NCBI RefSeq assembly: GCF_933775445.1
Contig: NW_026089532.1
Coordinates: forward strand, 62,001-126,000
Direction of reading: 5' to 3'
Origin: Argentina anserina
Taxonomy: Eukaryota > Streptophyta > Magnoliopsida > Rosales > Rosaceae
Length of the DNA: 64,000 nucleotides
The notes under the pieces were generated by a model. That model ran no database searches and was not told the origin of the DNA. It worked only from the letters and a program-made list of their open reading frames with translations. Below, piece after piece: positions 50,152 to 59,375 of this stretch. How positions within the stretch are numbered: position 1 is the first letter of the stretch; the number at the start of each line of letters is the position of its first letter. Both the position numbers and the translations under genes were made by a program.

Positions 50152-53100
50152 GTGGGAGTGTGTTTCTTTCAAACTGAGTATCTTTACATCGCTTGCGTAT
50201 CTTTACTATTCCAATTGTGTATCTTTACATCGTTTGCGTATCTTTACTATTCCAATTGTGTATCTTTTCATTTCTCGTTTGACTATCTTTCTGTAAGGCT
50301 TCTGATGCGAGTTTCTATTGAATTTGAGAGTTTTGCAAGTGTGGGAGTGTGTTTCTTTCAAACTGAGTATCTTTACATAGTTTGCGTATCTTTACTATTC
50401 CAATTGTGTATCTTTAAATCGTTTGCGTATCTTTACTATTCCAATTGTGTATCTTTTCATTTCTCGTTTGAGTATCTTTCTGTAAGGCTTTCTGATCCGA
50501 GTTTCTAATGAATTTGAGAGTTTTGCAAGTGTGGGAGTGTGTTTCTTTCAAACTGAGTATCTTTACATCCCTTGCGTATCTTTACTATTCCAATTGTGTA
50601 TCTTTATATCGTTTGCGTATCTTTACTATTCCAATTGTGTATCTTTTCATTTCTCGTTTGAATATCTTTCTGTAAGGCTTCTGATGCGAGTTTCTATTGT
50701 ATTTGAGAGTTTTGCAAGTGTGGGAGTGTGTTTCTTTCAAACTGAGTATCTTTACATCGTTTGCGTATCTTTACTATTCCAATTGTGTATCTTTTCATTT
50801 CTCGTTTGAGTATCTTTCTGTAAGGCTTCTGATCCGAGTTTCTATTGTATTTGAGAGTTTTGCAAGTGTGGGAGTGTGTTTCTTTCAAACTGAGTATCTT
50901 TACATCGTTTACGTATCTTTACTATTCCAATTGTGTATCTTTACATCGTTTGCGTATCTTTACTATTCCAATTGTGTATCTTATCATTTCTCGTGTGAGT
51001 ATCTTTCTGTAAGGCTTCTGATGCGAGTTTCTATTGTATTTGAGATTTTTGCAAGTGTGGGAGTGTGTTTCTTTCAAACTGAGTATCTTTACATCGTTTG
51101 CGTATCTTTACTATTCCAATTGTGTATCTTTTCATCGTTTGCGTATCTTTACTATTCCAACTGAGTATCTTTACATCGTTTGCGTATCTTTACTATTCCA
51201 ATTGTGTATCTTTTGATTTCTCGTTTGAGTATCTTTCTGTAAGGCTTCTGATGCGAGTTTCTATTGTATTTGAGAGTTTTGCAAGTGTGGGAGTGTGTTT
51301 CTTTCAAACTGAGTATCTTTACATCGTTTGCGTATCTTTACTATTCCAATTGTGTATCTTTTGATTTCTCGTTTGAGTATCTTTCTGTAAGGCTTCTGAT
51401 GCGAGTTTCTATTGTATTTGAGAGTTTTGCAAGTGTGGGAGTGTGTTTCTTTCAAACTGAGTATCTTTACATCGTTTGCGTATCTTGACTATTCCAATTG
51501 TGTATCTTTTCATTTCTCGTTTGAGTATCTTTCTGTAAGGCTTCTGATGCGAGTTTCTATTGTATTTGAGAGTTTTGCAAGTGTGGGAGTGTGTTTCTAT
51601 CAAACTGAGTATCTTTACATCGTTTGCGTATCTTTACTATTCCAATTGTGTATCTTTTGATTTCTAGTATCTTTCTGTAAGGCTTCTGATGCGAGTTTCT
51701 ATTGTATTTGAGAGTTTTGCAAGTGTGGGAGTGTGTTTCTTTCAAACTGAGTATCTTTACATCGTTTGCGTATCTTTACTATTCCAATTGTGTATCTTTT
51801 CATTTCTCGTTTGAGTATCTTTCTGTAAGGCTTCTGATCCGAGTTTCTATTGTATTTGAGAGTTTTCCAAGTGTGGGAGTGTGTTTCTTTCAAACTGAGT
51901 ATCTTTACATCGTTTACGTATCTTTACTATTCCAATTGTGTATCTTTACATCGTTTGCGTATCTTTACTATTCCAATTGTGTATCTTTTCATTTCTCGTT
52001 TGAGTATCTTTCTGTAAGGCTTCTGATGCGAGTTTCTATTGTATTTGAGATTTTTGCAAGTGTGGGAGTGTGTTTCTTTCAAACTGAGTATCTTTACATC
52101 GTTTGCGTATCTTTACTATTCCAATTGTGTATCTTTTCATTTCTCGTTTGAGTATCTTTCTGTAAGGCTTCTGATGCGAGTTTCTATTGTATTTGAGAGT
52201 TTTGCAAGTGTGGGAGTGTGTTTCTTTCAAACTGAGTATCTTTACATCGTTTGCGTATCTTTACTATTCCAATTGTGTATCTTTTCATTTCTCGTTTGAG
52301 TATCTTTCTGTAAGGCTTCTGATGCGTGTTTCTATTGTATTTGAGAGTTTTGCAAGTGTGGGAGTGTGTTTCTTTCAAACTGAGTATCTTGACTATTCCA
52401 ATTGTGTATCTTTACATCGTTTGCGTATCTTTACTATTCCAATTGTGTATCTTTTCATTTCTCGTTTGAGTATCTTTCTGTAAGGCTTCTGATGCGAGTT
52501 TCTATTGTATTTGAGAGTTTTGCAAGTGTGGGAGTGTGTTTCTTTCAAACTGAGTATCTTTACATCGTTTGCGTATCTTTACAATTCCAATTGTGTATCT
52601 TTACATCGTTTGCGTATCTTTACTATTCCAATTGTGTATCTTTTCATTTCTCGTTTGCGTATCTTTCTGTAAGGCTTTCTGATGCGAGTTTCTATTGAAT
52701 TTGAGAGTTTTGCAAGTGTGGGAGTGTGTTTATTTCAAACTGAGTATCTTTACATCGTTTGCGTATCATTACTATTCCAATTGTGTATCTTTACATCGTT
52801 TGTGTATCTTTACTATTCCAATTGTGTATCTTTTCATTTCTCGTTTGAGTTGTAACGACCCCAAAATTTCGAGCTTAAAAACTCAAAATTCTAAAGTCGT
52901 TACACCGAAATAATCTCAAATAAATCGAAATCATTAACGCGTAACAGCGGATCATCTCTGAGTTCCAAATACAACTCAGTCAAACCGATTATTACAAACC
53001 AACTTTATAATTTGACATTACAATATGATGGAAAATGTAATAATCCTCACAAACTCTCACAAAGCTTACAAATAAATTCACTCAAATTCTCACACAAATC

Positions 53101-53198
53101 CACGCCAGAAATCTCACCACAACAGGGTACGAACGACTTCGAATCTCCGGAGTCGTCACTCAATCTCCGCTAATCAGTACCTGCGGAATTATCCCCTA

Positions 53199-54006
53199 CA
53201 CCATTGAATTGGTGCACCGGGATTGTAAACACAAACCCGGTAAGCTTATAGCTCGTATGAGTAAAATCACAATACAGTTCGCATATCAATATATACGAAA
53301 GATCACAAAACAACAAATATAAATGCCCTCATGAGTCAATAGTCAGCCCATCTGGTTGACTTAAAGAAATATGAAATAAAACGCTCATGAGGAAATTAAG
53401 TAACCCTTCTGGTTACCCAAAGCATTTATAATACGGGTACCAAGAACGCTGGTACACATCTGTTACCCCTCTCGTAATACACCGTTGATATTGGATAGCC
53501 ACCCGCTACCCAATATCCAAAATAACTGAGTACCCATGAGCAGATAACCACCCGTTACCTCACATGCAGTACTAAGGCAGACAGACTAGAGCTCTAACTG
53601 TATCGTAACTTTCGCCCGGCCAAAGGCTAGGTTCCGACTTGCCAAACACGTACAATAATCTCACATCATATTGTACCAAATCACGTCCGAAGACAAATCA
53701 ACATTTTAACAATCTCAATGTTAAAATCACGTACAATAATCACTCATCATATTGTACGTTTTAAAACTTTCACGATATCACCACAATAAAAATCATAACA
53801 GTATATTATATTGCAAACTATATATATTCGTATTTATTTACCATTTATACAATATATACATAGTCCACTATATTCTATACATGTTATATTTCATAAACAC
53901 CTGAAGAATTACGTACAATATTCTCACATCATATTGTACAATTTAAATCACATACTCATGCACAATTTTCCGTCACCGAAATGACTATTGTTATTGAATT
54001 AATAAC
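53199..54006. other. Array of short stem-loops in the R/U5 part of the LTR
   Basis: Perfect or G-U inverted repeats follow one another. Arms: 53199-53203/53210-53214; 53216-53221/53236-53241; 53327-53335/53384-53392, enclosing 53342-53348/53354-53360; 53400-53405/53411-53416; 53437-53442/53450-53455; 53487-53494/53510-53517; 53529-53533/53569-53573, enclosing 53545-53548/53554-53557; 53650-53657/53669-53676; 53703-53710/53720-53727; 53729-53738/53750-53759; 53913-53921/53931-53939; 53990-53995/54001-54006. Loops are 5-15 nt. Several stems are related: GTCAGCC-CATCT-GGTTGAC, GTAACC-CTTCT-GGTTAC, and three GTACAATA/TATTGTAC hairpins. The 5' LTR carries the same hairpins from 63234 on. Function unknown. 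Confidence 0.8.
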
Positions 54007-54358
54007 AGTACGTAATTTAATGAACTATATATATATATGTACTTATTACCATTATACTGTATATATGTAGTCCACTAAATTATATACATGTTGTAATTCA
54101 TTTGATAAACACACTTGCAAAAATGTTGAATCACCACGAGGGTAGATTCGTAATTCAGTGAGATTTTACTCACCTTAACGACTCGAGCGTAATTCCACAA
54201 TTCTCGATGATAATTCCTTTCCTTGATTTAACGATCACCTTGAAAAGATAAGAAAAGAGTTTAGAATCGTTTCGTAAACCTTTAAATGCCGAAACAGTAA
54301 TAATCGATTACTGTTCAGCAATTTTCGGTTTTACGAAGTTACTGTTCACTGTTCACTA

Positions 54359-54568
54359 ATACGTATTTCTGTACGTATTTCTGTACGTATAAATAATATA
54401 TACGTATTTCTGTACGTATAATTATTATATACGTATTTCTGTACGTATAAATAATAATACGTATTTCTGTACGTATAAATATTAATACGTATTTCTGTAC
54501 GTATAAATATTAATACGTATTTCTGTACGTATAAATATTAATACGTATTTCTGTACGTATACGTACGA
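54359..54568. repeat. 28-bp minisatellite with TACGTA palindromes in the LTR
   Basis: TACGTATTTCTGTACGTA occurs eight times, starting at 54360, 54372, 54401, 54430, 54458, 54486, 54514 and 54542. The last five starts are exactly 28 bp apart. Each unit has two TACGTA hexamers, so single strands can pair within and between units. This part of the 5' LTR is outside the window, so copy number cannot be compared. Confidence 0.9.
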
Positions 54569-54639
54569 TTTAAATGTAAATACAAATTCAGTAAATAAAA
54601 TTTACTAAATTACCCTTTTACAAAATTACTTTTTACATT

Positions 54640-54745
54640 TACTGAAAGTAATTTATAATTACATTTACCGAAGGTAAAATTTAATTACATTTACCGTAGT
54701 AAAATTTAATTACATTTACCGTAGTAATAAAATTTACATTTAAGT
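54640..54745. repeat. About 30-bp AT-rich imperfect tandem repeat in the LTR
   Basis: Units containing TTAATTACATTTACCG followed by AGGTAAAA or TAGTAAAA repeat three to four times with small changes. It lies between the 28-bp minisatellite and the GC-rich leader. Confidence 0.7.
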
Positions 54746-54779
54746 AAATTACCAAAATACCCCTATCGGAAAACATTTT

Positions 54780-55490
54780 CACACCGCCGCACGTGGCGAC
54801 GCGTGGGGTACACGCGCCACCTCCGGCGGGCCGCGCGTGGGGCCCACGCGCCGAGCCCAAAACCGGCGCGTGTGGTGTCACCACCGTGCCCAAACTCTCC
54901 CCCTCCTTCCCCTCTTCCTTCCTACGATCCTAGGCCGCCTCCTACTCCTCCCAATCTCCTCCACGCGCCGCCTAAGGCGGCGGTCCTCCATTTTTTCCAC
55001 CTACACATCCGATCCTCCTCCAAAACCTTCCAATCGATCTACAATTCTCCCAATCATTCCCAAAAACATTGAACAACCACACACAATCAATCAATCTCAT
55101 CATCCTTACCTAGATCGAACGGTGGAGCTTCGATTCGTTGTCGGTGTGAGATGGGTCACCGATCGTTCCGTCGCGCCTTCTTCCTCGATCGTGGTGTTGC
55201 AGGGGTTGAGGAGTGACGGAGGTGCGCCTGCTCTGCACCCTAGCTTCGTCGGAGGACGGTTCGAGTGGTGGCGATTCGAGGCAGAGGACGGGTGCGTCGA
55301 TGCGACGAATGGCGACGGTGAGGGGCACGATCTCCTCGGGGTTTGACGAGGAGGGCCGTGCGAGGCTTTTGAGGAGAGCGGTGTGTGACACGGGCCACCG
55401 GTCGGCGAAATCGCCGGTGAGATTTCTGAGGAAGGAAGAAAAATCGGGGAGAGGGCGAGAGAGAAGAGAGAGAAGGTGAGAGGAGGGAGG
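54780..55490 (-). other. GC-rich leader region of the LTR
   Basis: Composition changes sharply from AT-rich flanks to GC-rich DNA with many CpG sites. On the coding strand this lies downstream of the TATA box at 55551-55559 and begins with a CT-rich stretch like a plant 5' leader. It holds a perfect inverted repeat GCGCGTGGG/CCCACGCGC (54833-54841/54843-54851). A 93-codon open frame on the minus strand (55391-55110) and a 169-codon one on the plus strand (54837-55346) show no recognisable domain. A captured host fragment is possible but unproven. Confidence 0.55.
55109..55110 (-). promoter_or_regulatory. Strong splice-donor match in the LTR leader
   Basis: On the minus strand TCTAG/GTAAGG is a near-perfect plant donor, about 420 nt downstream of the expected start. 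The stop codon of the 93-codon leader frame lies on it. The same site in the 5' LTR would be near 65145. A possible acceptor, TTGTTTGAAG/G, lies at 62602, just before the gag ATG. Splicing is inferred only. Confidence 0.3.
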
Positions 55491-55550
55491 CGGAAGAGAG
55501 AGAAGAGAAAAGAGGGTTTCTGATTAAGGAAACCCTAATCTCATAAATAT

Positions 55551-55559
55551 CTATTTATA
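55551..55559 (-). promoter_or_regulatory. TATA box of the Tekay-like LTR
   Basis: Minus-strand TATAAATAG, about 320 bp inside the LTR, is followed about 25-30 nt later by AGATTAGGGTTTCC and then a long CT-rich leader. The U3 would thus be only about 350 bp. The active copy in the 5' LTR would be near 65590, outside the window. This copy would transcribe leftward, through the LTR into the satellite. Confidence 0.7.
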
Positions 55560-55875
55560 CTAGTTTCCAAATCGGAAACTAACTTCCGACGTTAATAACT
55601 TCTACGTACGTCGTCCGATTAGAACGCGTCACATATCCACGAACTCGTATCGACGAGCTCTACAACTTTCATGAAGGAAGATTTCGTAACCGAGCGATGA
55701 AATAAAAGTCGATAAATTCGTTCGGAAACGTAACGTTTTCTTATTAAACGTTCTCGGAACGTTTCCGTTTCCGTTTTCGTACACATGCAAACAATCAAAT
55801 TCAATTTAAATGAATTTCAAAACTTTATAGAATTTACTTCAAATCAAATATCGTTTGAAAAATTGGGTTATTACA

Positions 55876-55893
55876 ATCTACCCCCCTTAAAGG
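55876..55893 (-). promoter_or_regulatory. Polypurine tract
   Basis: Minus strand CCTTTAAGGGGGGTAGAT lies immediately 5' of the 3' LTR. This is the normal site for plus-strand DNA priming, and the AAGGGGGGTAGA core is common in Del/Tekay elements. Confidence 0.9.
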
Positions 55894-55911
55894 AATTTCG
55901 TCCCGAAATTC
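55893..55911. other. Perfect hairpin next to the polypurine tract
   Basis: GAATTTCG-TCC-CGAAATTC forms an 8-bp stem with a 3-nt loop between the pol stop codon (55916-55918) and the polypurine tract. Its position suggests a part in priming or RNA 3' structure; this is inference. Confidence 0.6.
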
Positions 55912-55915
55912 AAGC

Positions 55916-58026
55916 TCACTCAACAAACAACTGTGGATATCTGGTCATCATGTCTGACTCTAGCTCCCAAGATGCATCGCCCTCATCATGGTGACTCCAC
56001 AGCACCTTGACTAGCTCAACTTTTCTCCGCCGTAGCTTCTTTGTGGATCTATCCAGGATACGAACCGGCTCGACAACAAATGTGGCATTTTCCTTCACTT
56101 CAATGGTGCTATGATCGATCACATGTGACTCATCTGGTACATACTTCCTCAGCATGGAAATGTGGAAGACGTTGTGAACGCCCGACATGCTAGTAGGCAA
56201 GGCTAGTCGATATGCTAGTTCGCCCACCTTCTTAAGTATCTCAAAAGGCCCAACATACCTCGGTGCCAATTTTCCCTTCTTGCCGAATCTCACTACACCC
56301 CTCATAGGTGAAACTTTCAAGAACACATGATCACCAATCTCAAACTCCACATGTCTCCTCTTCAGGTCTGCATAGCTCTTCTGTCTACTCTGAGCGGTCC
56401 GGATTCTATCCCGAATGATCGAAATCTTCTCAGTGGTTTCCTGAACCACCTCTGGGCCCATCAGTGCCTCATCACCAACTTCGGCCCAACAGATCGGAGA
56501 TCGACATGGCCTACCATAAAGTGCCTCATACGGTGCCATGCCAATGCTAGAATGGTAGCTGTTGTTGTAGGCAAACTCAATCAATCTCAAATGATCTTCC
56601 CAGCTACCCTTGAAATCCAACACACATGCTCTCAACATGTCTTCCATCACCTGATTCACCCTCTCTGTCTGTCCATCCGTCTGAGGGTGAAAAGCTGTAC
56701 TCATATCCAAGGTGGTGCCCATCGCCTTCTGCAAACCACCCCAGAACTTCGAAGTGAAACGCGCATCTCTATCAGAAACAATAGAAACTGGAGCACCATG
56801 AAGTCTCACTACCTCATCCACATATAGCTTCCCAAGCACGTCCACTGAGTACTTCATCGACACTGGGAGAAAATGAGCCGACTTCGTCAACCGATCGACA
56901 ATCACCCATATGGCATCGTGACCCTTCTTCGATCTAGGCAATCCGGTCACAAAATCCATGGATATCTGCTCCCACTTCCAAAGAGGAATAGTCAGTGGTT
57001 TCAACATGCCAGCTGGTCGTTGATGTTCTGCTTTCACTTGCTGACATGTAAGGCACTTCGATACAAACTCTGCTACATCTTTCTTCATACCGTTCCACCA
57101 GAATTGTCTGCATAGGTCCTTGTACATCTTGGTGTTCCCTGGATGGACGGTGTAGCGTGAACGATGTGCCGTACGAAGAACCTCTTCCCGGAGATCACCA
57201 CAATCTGGGACACACAATCTTGCCCCAAACCTCAACCCTCCATCGGGTCCAACTCGCCACTCAGAAGGACACCCATCAAGCGTATCAACTACAAGATCCG
57301 CCAACTTAGCTCGCGAGAGTCTATCCTGCGCCTGACCCTGTATGATCCTCGTGATCAATGTGGGTTGCACTGTGACACTACCAAGAAAGACCCTCGGTTC
57401 TCCTCCCGATGGCACCAAATCAAACTCTGATGCAGCTTCTAGCATGAACCATTCCTGGACCATAAGTGAAGCTACCACGCCTCTCGGTTTTCTGCTCAAG
57501 GCATCAGCCACCACATTTGCCTTCCCCGGGTGGTACTCTAATGTGAAGTCATAGTCCTTGAGGAGTTCCATCCATCTCCTCTGCCTCATATTCAGCTCCT
57601 TCTGTGAGAACAAGTACTTCAAACTCTTATGATCTGAAAAGAGTTGAAATTTCTCACCATACAAGTAATGTCTCCAAATCTTCAGGGCAAATACAACTGC
57701 CGCAAGCTCTAAGTCGTGTGTCGGATAATTCCTCTCATGAATCTTCAATTGTCTCGAGCCATAAGCAACAACTCCTCCATGCTGCATCAACACACAACCC
57801 AACCCTTGGAGCGAAGCATCACTGTAAATGACATAACCACCACCACTAGAAGGAATTGTCAACACTGGAGCTGTGGTCAGTTTAGTCTTTAGTTTGCTGA
57901 ATGCTTCCTCACATGCATCCGTCCACACGAACGGAGTATCTTTCTTGGTCAACTTGGTCAATGGAGATGCAATACTAGAAAACCCCTCGATAAACCTCCT
58001 GTAGTAACCTGCCAACCCGAGGAAAC
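55916..58026 (-). pseudogene. Pol 3' part: RNase H, integrase and chromodomain (severed from RT)
   Basis: Open for about 700 codons, from the insertion junction to a TGA 23 nt before the polypurine tract. Residues are numbered from the leucine codon at 58015. RNase H spans about 55-175, with D66 (YSDAS), E103 (DLELAA), D128 (FSDHKS) and D171 (VVADALSR). The integrase zinc finger has H284, H291, C321 and C324. The catalytic core has D354 (SMDFV), D415 (VSDRD) and E451 (QTERVN), a DD35E spacing. A GPF motif lies at 589-591. The chromodomain spans about 651-697 and includes [16 protein letters not shown] and TRYPQLF; it would bind chromatin and guide integration. No frameshift or stop was seen, so this half decayed only by losing its upstream part to solo LTR B. 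It has no start codon of its own. Confidence 0.93.
58022..58026. repeat. Left target-site duplication of solo LTR B
   Basis: GAAAC lies directly before TGATAGGAGC and is repeated at 60223-60227. It is part of the pol coding sequence. Confidence 0.92.
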
Positions 58027-58389
58027 TGATAGGAGCACAAAGTGTGACGTTCTTAATGTGATTATACCCTATTCTTACTCTTTGTTACCTCTTATTTAGT
58101 ATGTTTTAGTTTCTTTTGTAAGAATAAGTGTCTAGGTAGAGCTTATATCAATTATGAGTGAATTGATGATGAAATCGTGCTAAGTGTTAATAATCCTTGT
58201 TGAGATATGATTCCTTGTTCGAGTAGGATTCATCCTTTCGTATTTCTTTGTTTATAACATACTTATTCTTATTAGGAAATACAAATCCATGTTGGAGAAG
58301 GAAAGCAATCCTAGTTCCACAAGGAAAGAGAAGAAAATACACTTAAAAGCCCAATCCATTCAAGAATCAAAATGCTGTCAATATTCGTA

Positions 58390-59100
58390 GTCCAACTTCG
58401 ACGGGCTCCCCTGGATAGCTCCGATCGAGTTAGAAGACCTACTTTATATGGAAATAAAGGTATTTGAGTCTAGTTTCTGTAGGATTTGGAATCAAATCAA
58501 TATCTTATTCCTACAGAGAGATATGACTGAATCATTGATCGGAGGTCCAATGAACTCGGCGGAATTATCTCAGCCATTGATTTGCTTTTGATCCAAGGGC
58601 TATGAGGGAAACTTGGGACTTTGTTCCTCCTGCAAATAGAGCACAAATATATATCAGAATGTCCATAAATCCCAGCACCAAAGAATGTCAAAGAAGGCAT
58701 GCAGCAAATTAAATGAGAAGAGGCAAGAAAGTCAAAGAAGGCATGCAGCAAATTTAATGAGGAGAGGTAAGAAAAATCAAACATGGCTGTAACAATTAAG
58801 ACTTTTGCTGCCTCCCTAATTCAAAGGAAGAAATTTGTGCAAAAGAAATCAGCAATAAAGGAGGAAGAAGATATGTAATTAATGCAAAAGATATGCAATC
58901 CTTATAGAAATCAGAATTCTGGCAGTGCAGATCATCCATCTTTGACGGGCTCCCCTGGACAGCTCAAAATGATTGAGAAAATGTACCTTATATGGATGAA
59001 AAGCCACGGAAGTCTAGTTGAAATTGCCAGTTGGAATCATCTCAATATCTATTTTCTAGAGAAAGTTATGGCCACAACAAGGGACAAAGGTCAAATCTGC
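58390..59100 (+). repeat. Imperfect direct duplication in U3 of solo LTR B
   Basis: GACGGGCTCCCCTGGA at 58400-58415 recurs at 58944-58959. Weaker similarity continues downstream (TTATATGGA, GTCTAGTT, TGGAATCA, TCAATATCT), making a repeat of about 160 bp spaced 544 bp apart. It may be a duplicated enhancer block. Confidence 0.55.
58687..58774 (+). repeat. 44-bp tandem duplication in solo LTR B
   Basis: Two adjacent units start GTCAAAGAAGGCATGCAGC at 58687 and 58731, with about four differences. The related starts occur 44 bp apart. Confidence 0.85.
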
Positions 59101-59176
59101 CGAATCTAGGAAACCTCAACCAATTTGGTTTCAACTTTGTGGACTTTGTGGCCATCCTCCCTTGGGTTTCTTCCTC

Positions 59177-59185
59177 TATATATAG
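59177..59185 (+). promoter_or_regulatory. TATA box of solo LTR B
   Basis: TATATATAG in the context CTCCCTTGGGTTTCTTCC...AGCACC parallels solo LTR A. Transcription would start near 59210 and run right, antisense through RT, protease and gag of the Tekay copy. Confidence 0.55.
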
Positions 59186-59375
59186 CACCTCAATTCCACA
59201 GAAACAGATCATCAACCTTGCTCACAAGACTAGCCAAAGCTCTACCTTAAACACTACTCATCATCCTCAAAGCCATTCAAGGCGAAAACACCATCTTCCC
59301 TTCATTCCATTTGATCCAAAGCGCTACGCCTAGGATTGCCATTCAAGTTGAAGCCGTGCTGCCTTGTTTTGATAC

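Larger units (their letters stand above)
6472..52850 (+). repeat. Satellite array, main segment (46.4 kb)
   Basis: Continuation of the 148-bp family, about 300 monomers, with no inversion and no other insertion until the Tekay element at 52851. Monomers are 148 or 149 bp plus 0, 1, 2 or 3 extra 41-bp blocks. Regional variants replace each other along the array: TCAGTATCTTAACATC and TTGTGATGCG near 6.5-12 kb; GAGTTTCTTTACATC, CAGTTCTCG and GATCCGAGTTTCTAATG near 13-17 kb; CATCGTGTGCG and GGGAGTTTGTTTC near 18-33 kb; CATCCCTTGCG, CTCTATTGAATATC, TTTACGTATC and TTTCCGTATC near 34-50 kb. Repeats left of solo LTR A (3411-4160) match 6719-7470, showing that the LTR split one continuous array. No gene, promoter or RNA gene is visible in it. 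Confidence 0.97.
52851..55875 (-). repeat. 3' LTR of the Tekay-like element (complete, 3025 bp)
   Basis: In + coordinates it starts TGTAACGACCCC and ends GGGTTATTACA; on the coding strand it runs TGTAATAACCC to GGGGTCGTTACA. The polypurine tract abuts it at 55876. By composition it divides into U3 with TATA box (55875 to about 55530), a GC-rich leader (about 55490 to 54780), an AT-rich part with two minisatellites (about 54740 to 54350), and a stem-loop-rich part (about 54170 to 53199). The satellite adjoins at 52850. Short open frames on both strands (54803-55479) lie in the GC-rich part and match nothing I recognise. Confidence 0.95.

Noticed and set aside
1..52850. CENP-B-box-like motif in the satellite
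   Set aside because: No match to the CGGG-containing core was seen in the consensus monomer.
92..52910. Hundreds of 60-190-codon open frames on both strands of the satellite (for example 7490-8074)
   Set aside because: They recur with every monomer, shift frame because 148 is not a multiple of 3, depend on chance spacing of 148, 149 and 190-bp units, and overlap on both strands. No start context, codon bias or domain is seen.
54837..55346. 169-codon plus-strand frame in the GC-rich part of the LTR
   Set aside because: It lies antisense to the LTR transcript, overlaps a minus-strand frame, and long frames are expected in GC-rich DNA. No recognisable domain.
56327..57831. Several plus-strand frames opposite integrase and RNase H
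   Set aside because: Shadows of the long minus-strand pol frame with clear catalytic motifs.
58497..58784. 95-codon minus-strand frame in solo LTR B
   Set aside because: It spans the 44-bp tandem duplication, has no domain and no counterpart in solo LTR A.
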